From assembly GCA_027577415.1 (NCBI GenBank), contig JANBQS010000544.1, positions 1-15,624 on the forward strand: a stretch of DNA of 15,624 bases, read 5' to 3'. A program made the position numbers and the translations under genes. The notes beneath the pieces are model-generated. The model saw only the letters and a program-made list of their open reading frames with translations. It was not told the DNA's origin and made no database searches. Shown here piece by piece: positions 9,501 through 15,624 of the stretch. The DNA is from Coemansia sp. RSA 922 (Eukaryota; Kickxellomycota; Kickxellomycetes; Kickxellales; Kickxellaceae). Positions within the stretch are counted from its first letter, which is position 1. Each line of letters begins with the position of its first letter.

Positions 9501-11660
9501 GATGCCAGCAGAACGTAGCGAATTGATAATAGTCGCAGCGCTGTCGAGCGAAGGAACACCGCCACCGATGCACAGACCAGCAATGGGCACGCCCTTGGTA
9601 CGCATGCGTAGCAAGGCAGGGAACTGGAAGCTCCACTGGCGCTGGTCAATGTAGATGCAGTTGAGCGTAATACCCTGTCCGGACTTGGACAGATTTACAA
9701 GGTTGTCGATCCTGCGCTCCAAGTCAGCCTCGAGGATTATACCGCCGCCAGCCAGCTCTGTGTGGTACCCAGCGCTGTTAACAGCTGCAATAAAGTGCTC
9801 ATTGATCGTTGTGGGCATCATAGCACCAACCATGACTGTCGGTGCTCCCAACACGCGAGACATTGGCGTGTCAATGTGGAGCTGACTATCGTGGGCGGTG
9901 CGCACTAGCTTTGGTCCAAACTCAGCCGGCCAGTTAGGAACAGTTGTGACATCCGCCAAATTGGTCCTGTGCAAATCGGCCTTGAAGCCCAGGTACGACT
10001 TGGAGCTATGAGAAACCAGGACGCCAGTACAGACGACAGGAACGCCCATGCCCTCGATGTTCTTGTAAGCTATCATGCCAAAGCCGCTGAGACCGCCGGG
10101 ACCAAAGTCAACGATGTGCGTAATGCCCGGATACTGGGTAGCCTGCGGCCAGTCGACGGGCAGCACACAAATGCTGTCAATAAGATACCGAGTTAGATCG
10201 GTCTCGGTACGAATGTCGTGACCATCGTCGCCAGCGCGCACTGCAATTTTCATATCCCCCGAATGGAGAATCCACTCCTTCTCGACAGCCATTGCGTGCG
10301 CCAAGTCGGCAGCTGACTCGAGCAAAACACAGTGGTATGGCACCGAAATGGCCGTGTACTGAACAGTGATCACTGGCTTGCGTAAGGGGAAGGGAGTACG
10401 CGACTGGTCTTCATCAGGATCCGCTGACTCGTTGCTCAGAAACTCCGCCAGCTGAACTGCAGACTTTGAGTGGCTGGCTACAAGGAACCGATCGTAAGAG
10501 TTGGTCACAGCCAGGTACACATACTCATCTGGCGACGAGCAGCGACTGTTAAATTCGGCAATAAGGCGCTCCAGCACCGGTCGGGTAACTCCCTGAACCG
10601 ATAGCATAGGACGAGGCTCTCCACCCACATCCTGCGAAGCATCTCTGGTCGCTGAGACGGCCAGGCGGTGGATCGGGTATTGGAGTTGCGGAAAGGCACC
10701 TACTAGTAACTGAATACCAAGTACCTTTTCGCCAATGTCGTAGAACGATTGCTCGTCGGTGAGCGTAGAAAACGCAGCGGCAATGCCAATGCCCAAGCTA
10801 TGGCCGATGGCGACTACAAGCAATAAAGTTAATAAGGATCAATGAGACTGGAGTTAGTGGTAGGCTTTTTTGACTTGCATTAGTAGCATAACTGCTCGCA
10901 TCGGGCGTAACTTACCTTTAAAGTGCCTCGCCAATTCGCCGGGAGGGATCCCGAGGGTCTTGTACAGAACCATGACGTGCATAAGCTGGATGAGTCCAAA
11001 GAGCGGCATGCAAATAGGCGACGACAGCAAGTACGTTTCGCTGGGAATGGCATCGGGTGTAGTGAGCCAGCGGAGAACATCAAAGCCCTGGGAGTACATG
11101 CGCAAAATGCGTTTGTCCTGCGACTCGCGATGCAGAAAGGCAGACATGTGAGTCACAAAGCCCAGCAGCAGCGGGCGATAGATATCGAGTAGCCATGTCG
11201 CCTCTTCCAAGTAGTTACCCACTCCCAGCTGGCCGCCGAACATGGCCATCAGACCAGTAGATTCTGGGGCGAACAATGCTGGTATTGGAGCGGCGGACCG
11301 AGTGGATGACAAGTCGCCACGAGGATCGACTATTGACCAAGCTGAAAAGTAACCCTTTAGTACGCGCCGAGCTGCGTATTCGTCTAGTCCCTTGTCTTGT
11401 ACAACAACATGGATGTCGCTGGCAGCGGTGTTGTAGATCTGGCAAAAGGCGTCAAAGACAGCGAGCGCAGCCTCAAGGCTACCACATTCGACACAGTGCT
11501 GGATAAAGGCAGCGTGGAGCTCGATGGCACTAAGGATCTCGGCCGGATCAGCTCTAAACGTGTTGACCAGGTCGCTAATCGCGGATGCGTGAGTAGCAGA
11601 CACAGCAAAGGTAGACACAACCGAGCCGCGCTCAAGCTGGATCTGCTGAAGAGTAGGCAT
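543..11660 (-). CDS. FAS1-FAS2: Fused single-chain fungal fatty acid synthase (beta+alpha) lacking the PPT domain; two exons
   Basis: Cytosolic type I FAS making long-chain acyl-CoA from acetyl-CoA, malonyl-CoA and NADPH. Exons 11660-10916 and 10813-543 join to 3671 residues. Landmarks: acetyltransferase (AT) ~135-420, FGGQ 141-144, GHSLG with nucleophile S254, H409; enoyl reductase (ER) ~565-865, WTGGRSGGHHSFED from 718; dehydratase (DH) ~870-1655, D1556/H1561 in DGNAIH; malonyl/palmitoyl transferase (MPT) ~1660-2095, S1807 in GHSLGEYAAL, R1833, H1964; Pro/Ala/Ser/Thr linker ~2130-2175; ACP ~2176-2335, phosphopantetheine Ser S2214 in GGKST; ketoreductase (KR) ~2610-2885, S2767, Y2779, K2783; ketosynthase (KS) ~2945-3595, C3245 in GACATAA, H3479, H3520. 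It ends about 75 residues after the KS, with no phosphopantetheine transferase. The start is the first ATG after an in-frame TAA, with A at -3, and the N-terminus aligns with FAS beta. No other intron is needed. Shared promoter region with RRP42. Confidence 0.95.
5424..5462 (-). other. Beta/alpha fusion junction within the MPT fold of FAS
   Basis: Residues about 2033-2045 (TDASVDSDDDVAR) sit where, from memory of yeast FAS, the beta subunit ends shortly after its ...NW segment and the alpha subunit begins with a helix and the LLAYQFASPV motif. Here the motif LLVELLAYQFASPVQW follows without a break, so both halves of the transferase domain lie in one chain. The segment is acidic and probably a surface loop. 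The coordinates mark the likely junction, not a measured boundary. Confidence 0.7.
10814..10915 (-). other. Spliceosomal intron of FAS, phase 1
   Basis: Read on the minus strand, the donor is AAAG|GTAAGT and the acceptor TTGCTTGTAG|TCGCC, 102 nt apart. Branch candidates are TTAAC about 16 nt before the acceptor and CTAAC further upstream. Splicing joins ...ELARHFK to VAIGHSLG, restoring the FAS beta acetyltransferase with V249 split across the junction, five codons before nucleophile S254. The length is a multiple of three, but an in-frame TAA at 10856-10854 would truncate an unspliced product after 268 residues. This explains why the gene looks like two separate open frames in unspliced DNA. 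Confidence 0.92.
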
Positions 11661-11784
11661 AATAGGCAATGTTTGAATAAATATAGGATATTAGATGTTG
11701 TGAGGAGTAAATAGGCTTGTGTTTAACAGAGTCAAATTGTCGAGAGACAGGAATTTGAACACGATGGATCGGAAAATGGTCGCC

Positions 11785-11790
11785 TTTATA
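11785..11790 (-). promoter_or_regulatory. TATA box for FAS
   Basis: Read on the minus strand, GGCATATAAAGGCG contains TATAAA 125 bp upstream of the FAS ATG. A start about 30 bp further on would give a leader near 100 nt. That leader contains no ATG, which suits an abundantly translated enzyme. The call rests on sequence match and position only. Confidence 0.5.
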
Positions 11791-12201
11791 TGCCGCCAGC
11801 AAGCTCGCGAGTGAATGCGCAGGTATCTACCAACTCAGCCAGGAGAGACGGTGGTAGAACAGCCAAAATCGACGAGCCTAGTAGCTTGAGTGTTATATGT
11901 GTGCATTTAAAGCACTCGCTTGCACACCTGCCACAAAGGCAAACCCTTTGTACACCAAACGCGTAGATCGCAATTTGACAATCGTAAATAAACCGGGCGG
12001 GAGAATGATTCAAGGTCAATTTATGTCGCACAGACTTTCAAATTTCACTGAGTAAAGGAAGTTTCCGTTTCAGCTCGTTTACTTTTATTCCTTTTTCGTG
12101 TTCATTTGTGGCTCATTGACTGATTCGATTTGGTACCTGGCTTTTCTATGAACACGCCGATCACTCATCGGTTTGCTTATCTGCGGTGGCCTTCTTCTTC
12201 C

Positions 12202-12207
12202 CACGTG
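12202..12207. promoter_or_regulatory. CACGTG E-box 1
   Basis: A palindromic bHLH core (CCACGTGT context) about 540 bp upstream of the FAS start. Fungal lipid genes are commonly controlled by bHLH factors (Ino2/Ino4, SREBP-type, Cbf1). Which factor binds here cannot be told from sequence. Confidence 0.35.
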
Positions 12208-12607
12208 TAGGCATTCTTATCGCTGAGAGTAAACTGCCTGATTGAACAGGATCACCCACTGCACTATCGTATATTCGCAGCCATCTACAATTTTGACCAT
12301 TGCCCCAACCCTTGGCAATAATTCTGTGTGTAACTGCATGCCATATGCTTGGCTTTTGACTTGACAACTGTAGCTCCAGCTCGTGTGTGTTATTTGCCAG
12401 CGGCAGCAGCCTTGGCATTGATCGACTGTCGATTACTACTGTCGTGGGGTACTAGGCGAAAGGCTAGCGCAGACGTAGGCAAGGTAGGCCAAAATTAGAT
12501 AATAAAAATACTATATTGAAGTAGTCAACAAAAAGGACCTATTGTTATGCGCCGCCCATGCGTGGACTCTTGTACCCAGGCTCTGAAGCTCTCCCCATCG
12601 TTGCACT

Positions 12608-12613
12608 CACGTG
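12608..12613. promoter_or_regulatory. CACGTG E-box 2 (TCACGTGA)
   Basis: This site has the extended eight-base palindrome TCACGTGA, the form favoured by Cbf1-type and some SREBP-type factors. It lies about 950 bp from the FAS start and 440 bp from the RRP42 start. Confidence 0.4.
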
Positions 12614-12895
12614 ATCGCGATCATCCGTCGCTGCAACACTACTTTCACGACAAATTAGACCCGTACGATAGCATTGTTGCCTTTCGATCGACAATGCATA
12701 TTTCACAAGTAAATACTGGGCTGAGACAGCCATACAAGCCTTGTTCAATTTCTCTCGTGCGCAATAGGCTAGCTGATTTACAGTTGCTCCAAGTGCCACC
12801 TCGCGTGAGCCTCACTTTTATATAATAAAATTTCCGAACTGCTTGTTCGTATTTTTGCTCTTGCCAAGCAAAAAAGTGCCTACAAATCAAAGTGT

Positions 12896-12901
12896 CACGT
12901 G
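12896..12901. promoter_or_regulatory. CACGTG E-box 3
   Basis: It occurs in GTCACGTGTA, about 150 bp upstream of the RRP42 ATG and at the far end of the shared region from FAS. It could serve RRP42, FAS or neither. Confidence 0.35.
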
Positions 12902-13053
12902 TATGGCCCCAAAGCCTAAATCAGAACTGATGTTGATCGGCGAATCAACGACGCTTTATTCGCGAAAAAAAGTTACTAATAAATTTAGACTGTTTCTATA
13001 ATTTTCTCTGATATTTACACCACACTTCTCGACCAAGCTTTGCAAATATTACT

Positions 13054-13986
13054 ATGGCCAGCCTGATCTTGTCGCCAGCCGAACAAGACTATATTATTCG
13101 AGGCGTTGAAAGTGGGTTCCGGGCCGATGGCCGTGGCAGCTTAGACCGGCGCGAGGTATCCCTGCGCACAGGCATGATCTCTCAGGCAAATGGCAGCGCA
13201 CGGTGTCGGATTGGAAACCTTGGCGTCGGTACTGATGTATTGGTAGGCGTCAAGGCGGAGGTTAACTCGTGGACGCCAGGCGAGCCAGAGGACTTGGGAT
13301 CCATTGTGTGCAATGTTGAGTGCTCGCCTAGTGCAGCACAAGAGTTTGAGGGGCGCGGGGCTGAGGAGATCAATGTCGAACTTACCCAACTGCTAGACCG
13401 GATCCTTAACGGGCCACAGAGCGGCTTGGATCTGAAGAAGCTATGCATCATCCCAAAGCAGGCGTACTGGGTGCTTCACATCGATGCACTGGTCTTGGAT
13501 GTCAAGGGAAGCATTGTGGATACGCTGGTGTGGGCAATACGGGCGGCGCTAATGTCAACCAGCCTACCTCGCGTGGTTGTGGAAACTATTAGCGACGAGA
13601 TGGGCAATATGCAGGCAGAGTTTGATGTCGTTGATGATCCAGAGGACCTAACGCCATTGGAGGGAGCCAAGAACCTGCCGATTTCCGTGACATTCAGCCA
13701 GATTGGCAAGCGCTATGTCGTCGATGCCTCTGAGCAGGAGGAGGCTGTTACACAGGCCAAGCTTACTGTCGCCGTGTCGCCAGCAATGGAGATATGCGCC
13801 ATCCAGAAAGGTGGCATGTTCCGTGGCTTTCCGCCCTCTCTTCTCGCCGAGATCTTGGAGACCGCTCAGCGCATTGCGCGCGAGGAGCTGACCAGATTTG
13901 ATGTTCACTATGCCCAGGCAAAGTTGCACTTGTCAAGCCAGGCCGATGAGCCAAGCACGGGTAGCACGTTTTTGGTACAGTTCTAA
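13054..13986 (+). CDS. RRP42: Exosome complex subunit RRP42 (EXOSC7 family)
   Basis: A 310-residue, single-exon protein of the RNase PH fold. It is one of six such subunits in the ring of the eukaryotic RNA exosome, which with Rrp44 and Rrp6 processes rRNA, snRNA and snoRNA and degrades faulty RNA in nucleus and cytoplasm. Diagnostic features are LSPAEQDYIIRGVESGFRAD at residues 6-25, then GRGSLDRREV, NGSARCRIGN and TDVLVGVKAEV. Further on come FEGRGAEEIN, CIIPKQAYWVLHIDALVLD, a central AIRAALMSTSLPRV, and VDASEQEEAVTQAKLTVAVS. This order fits RRP42 rather than its paralogues RRP43 or RRP45. The family's ring subunits lack catalytic activity in eukaryotes, so the role is structural and RNA-guiding. 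It is slightly longer than human EXOSC7, partly through a small insertion (NLGVG) before TDVLVG. The start ATG has a good context (A at -3, G at +4). An AATAAG about 30 bp past the stop may aid 3'-end formation. Divergent from FAS. Confidence 0.93.
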   Translation: MASLILSPAEQDYIIRGVESGFRADGRGSLDRREVSLRTGMISQANGSARCRIGNLGVGTDVLVGVKAEVNSWTPGEPEDLGSIVCNVECSPSAAQEFEGRGAEEINVELTQLLDRILNGPQSGLDLKKLCIIPKQAYWVLHIDALVLDVKGSIVDTLVWAIRAALMSTSLPRVVVETISDEMGNMQAEFDVVDDPEDLTPLEGAKNLPISVTFSQIGKRYVVDASEQEEAVTQAKLTVAVSPAMEICAIQKGGMFRGFPPSLLAEILETAQRIAREELTRFDVHYAQAKLHLSSQADEPSTGSTFLVQF

Positions 13987-14398
13987 AATATACTGATGAA
14001 CTGCATGATTTTGTCAATAAGAAATAATGTTACAGGTCTACTGCTATGACGCCAATGTGTCATACAAGGCGTCCCTTACTGATAATGAAAAGCAGATATG
14101 AATAGAAAACACTGGCGCCTCCCTGGATAATTCCTGATGGCCACAAGGAGACATCGCTGACAAACCTGATAATCTCCCCCCTCGACAAATCCTTAGCGCG
14201 AATATTGTCAAGCGTTATCGCCTCAGTGCTTGACTGGAGAATAATTTTTAGACCCGTTTGCGACTCCTGCTTCCCTAATCGCCCAGAGTTTGTTGACAAG
14301 CGTTTCTCAACGAACTGTTGACAAAATATGGCTATATAGCCACTAGCCGGCCACGAGCAAGGCATAGCAGTAACGACTAATAATTGTGTTTGTCACAT

Positions 14399-14406
14399 TG
14401 ACGTCA
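14399..14406. promoter_or_regulatory. Perfect CRE-type site TGACGTCA
   Basis: The eight-base palindrome TGACGTCA is the consensus for ATF/CREB-type bZIP factors, present in all fungi. It lies 905 bp before the transporter start and 17 bp before the small frame at 14423. A given 8-mer is expected about once in 65 kb, so chance is possible but not trivial. The target gene is unclear. Confidence 0.3.
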
Positions 14407-15260
14407 TCGGTGCTCATTCTGTATGGCAAGCCACAGTTGTGTGTGCGAGAGTATGCGTGGAGAACAAAATGGGGTGGCTAGTTGCGGCTTCATAGTGCTC
14501 ACGCTACTATTGACAAGCGCGCATTCAGTGTCAGTCGCCAACGCTGCCCAAGAGTCTATTGGTCCACGCCATAGATGGAATGCTCGGCCTTTCTTGGTCG
14601 CCGTTTTGGATACGAGTGGCAGAGAATATTCCGAAAATATAGAAATGCACGGCGGGTGTTTTTTTGTTATTGTCCTGGTCTGGCTCTCTGAATAGGGATG
14701 AATACAAGAACTACGTAATGTTAAAGTCGTAGCGCTTTGGGAGGAGTAGGCAGCGGCGGCGCCAGTATTCTGTAGACCTACGGCTTTTTCCTTTATCCTT
14801 GCAGGCTGTATGTGATGAATGAGGCTTCTGGAATGCGTGGAGGATTCGGTTCCTGCGCGCCCTCAAAACACCAGGCAGAACGGCAAAACGAGCCACTGTG
14901 GCTGGGACAGCCCGAATTGAAAAGAGGGGATATCCAAGCGCTGCTCTTTTCTTCATACATTCATTTATTTTTACGTTGCTTAAAAGATATAGAGATATAG
15001 TTTTTAGTTAACGACTATAACGCACCTTTTAAAGATACTTGTCATATCGAGACTCAAGTAGGCGCCGACGCCAGTGTAGATTTACATTATTTTTCGATAC
15101 TATTTTGGATATTGCCACGTTACGCGCGCCGTTCTGTCACTCTCTATCGTTAGTATCTTGTTTAAGTTGGCGTTCGTGCTTGACTATACATTCACTACCA
15201 ATTGAAAGCACGCTATAACTTGGTCACTTGCAACTAATCCAACCTTTTACCGACGTTTGA

Positions 15261-15266
15261 CACGTG
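15261..15266. promoter_or_regulatory. CACGTG E-box upstream of the MFS gene
   Basis: The core occurs in GACACGTGCAC, 45 bp before the transporter start codon, close to where the core promoter or leader would be. It is the same hexamer as the three in the FAS/RRP42 region. Function is inferred from the motif only. Confidence 0.3.
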
Positions 15267-15310
15267 CACATTTAAGCCTGTAGAATACCAATACATATAC
15301 AATACAGGCA

Positions 15311-15624
15311 ATGGACGCCATCAAGAAGCAGCTTAGCAGACTACCAAAGTTTGGCATCTCAAAGCCATTCAGCCTTGCACATCCTCATGCGGCGGCCGGG
15401 TTTGTCGTACTAGCTTCATTTACCGGTATGTTCTTGGGTCCAGGACTCACCAACTCGTATGGCGTGTTTGAAGAGGAATACGAGAACTTGTACAGCAACA
15501 GCAATACCGGGGCTAAGGGATCTATCTCGCCGGCTATTTCTATCGGCGCAGTCCACTTGGCATCCAACTATCTCTTCACGACCATTGCAGGAGCGCTGTG
15601 CGAGCGACTAGGCATGGGGCTAAC
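15311..15624 (+). CDS. MFS transporter, monocarboxylate-transporter-like, N-terminal part (runs off the window)
   Basis: The frame opens at ATG 15311 (G at -3 and +4) and stays open to the end: 104 complete codons. A short basic cytosolic N-terminus, MDAIKKQLSRLPKFGISKP, precedes a hydrophobic first membrane helix at about residues 28-50. The helix ends in GPGLTNSYGVFEEEYENLY, which matches the TM1 signature of fungal monocarboxylate-transporter-like MFS proteins (G-xxNSFGVFQ-YY pattern). A polar loop (SNSNTGAKGS) and a second helix, about SISPAISIGAVHLASNYLFT onward, follow, ending in AGALCERLGMG, the position of the short cytosolic TM2-TM3 loop. A full protein would have 12 helices and about 400-500 residues. 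Members carry monocarboxylates, riboflavin or unknown solutes; the substrate cannot be told from this part. An upstream intron-free start is assumed. Confidence 0.82.
   Translation, partial: MDAIKKQLSRLPKFGISKPFSLAHPHAAAGFVVLASFTGMFLGPGLTNSYGVFEEEYENLYSNSNTGAKGSISPAISIGAVHLASNYLFTTIAGALCERLGMGL

Larger units (their letters stand above)
11661..13053. promoter_or_regulatory. Head-to-head promoter region of FAS (-) and RRP42 (+)
   Basis: A 1393-bp non-coding stretch separates the two start codons. The FAS side has a TATA box and a leader without upstream ATGs. Three CACGTG hexamers are spread across it. The RRP42 side is A/T-rich and includes TTCGCGAAAA at 12959-12968, which resembles cell-cycle SCB/E2F-type sites. 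Short frames such as 12161-12418 (-), 12547-12825 (+) and 11786-12031 (-) show no family I recognise, no domain and no support as genes. I saw no tRNA or other RNA gene. Confidence 0.7.
13987..15310. other. 1.3 kb intergenic region between RRP42 and the MFS gene
   Basis: I cannot defend any gene here. Two frames with true ATGs were examined. 14060-14365 (-) encodes 101 residues containing LDNIRAKDLSRGEIIRFVSD and a C-terminal hydrophobic stretch, matching no family I know. 14423-14695 (+) encodes 90 residues with a signal-like hydrophobic segment near its start. Between them lie a perfect TGACGTCA site and a 14-bp palindrome with a TATATA core (14329-14342). The motif TTGACAAGCG recurs. The final 300 bp are A/T-rich and likely promoter for the downstream transporter. 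No tRNA, 5S or snoRNA structure was recognised. Confidence 0.6.

Noticed and set aside
2118..9885. Many plus- and minus-strand frames of 60-150 residues inside the FAS gene.
   Set aside because: They are shadows of a conserved, high-GC coding frame on the minus strand and match no family.
10854..11669. A separate 271-residue minus-strand gene next to a second large gene starting near 10823.
   Set aside because: Its last 20 residues and the first codons of the large frame are intronic. With the GTAAGT/TAG intron removed the two join into one FAS beta-type acetyltransferase. The start at 11669 is TTG; the first ATG is at 11660.
11750..11841. A tRNA-like pair on the minus strand: TGGCTGAGTTGGTAG (A-box-like, 11841-11827) and GTTCAAATTCC (B-box-like, 11760-11750).
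   Set aside because: The acceptor halves do not pair (GTCTCTC appears on both sides as a direct repeat, not a complement), the T-loop is one base out of register, and the D-stem does not close.
11786..12031. A minus-strand frame containing PPSLLAELVDT, resembling PPSLLAEILET near the RRP42 C-terminus; possible RRP42 fragment.
   Set aside because: The likeness covers only about ten residues, the flanks do not match, and the surrounding sequence looks non-coding. Chance is more likely than a duplicated fragment.
12161..12418. Minus-strand 85-residue frame ending in a lysine-rich segment (MPTRGKKKATADKQTDE), considered as a small basic nuclear protein.
   Set aside because: No family match, no usable splice donor before the stop, and the basic segment alone is too short to support a gene.
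14329..14342. Perfect 14-bp palindrome TGGCTATATAGCCA.
   Set aside because: About one perfect 14-bp palindrome is expected by chance in a window this size, and no partner site or gene start makes it meaningful.

Overview
This window is nuclear DNA from a fungus. The evidence is a giant type I fatty acid synthase with the fungal domain order, a spliceosomal intron with a GTAAGT donor and TAG acceptor, the C-terminus of RNA polymerase III subunit RPC1, an exosome subunit and a fungal-type MFS transporter. The FAS is a single fused chain rather than separate beta and alpha subunits. That argues against budding yeasts and filamentous ascomycetes, and would suit an early-diverging group such as Kickxellomycotina. 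The lineage is an inference; nothing here proves it.

Layout: (1) 1-303, + strand, the last 100 codons of RPC1. (2) 304-542, a short tail-to-tail spacer with overlapping poly(A)-like signals for both strands. (3) 543-11660, - strand, the fused FAS: two exons joined across a 102-nt intron at 10814-10915, giving 3671 residues. (4) 11661-13053, a 1.4 kb head-to-head promoter region between FAS and RRP42, with a TATA box on the FAS side and three CACGTG E-boxes. (5) 13054-13986, + strand, RRP42. (6) 13987-15310, about 1.3 kb with no gene I can defend, holding a perfect TGACGTCA site, a repeated TTGACAAGCG motif and two weak small ORFs. (7) 15311 to the end, + strand, the N-terminal 104 codons of an MFS transporter related to the monocarboxylate transporter family.

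The genes do not form a pathway. RPC1 (tRNA/5S transcription) and RRP42 (RNA processing) are housekeeping genes flanking the FAS. The FAS chain carries acetyltransferase, enoyl reductase, dehydratase, malonyl/palmitoyl transferase, ACP, ketoreductase and ketosynthase, in that order. It stops right after the ketosynthase. The C-terminal phosphopantetheine transferase (PPT) of ordinary fungal FAS is missing and there is no room for it in the window. The ACP must therefore be activated by an enzyme encoded elsewhere. The segment between ACP and ketoreductase is also about 100 residues shorter than in yeast. The single chain, lost PPT and reduced scaffold make this an unusually compact fungal FAS, and it is the most interesting thing in the window.
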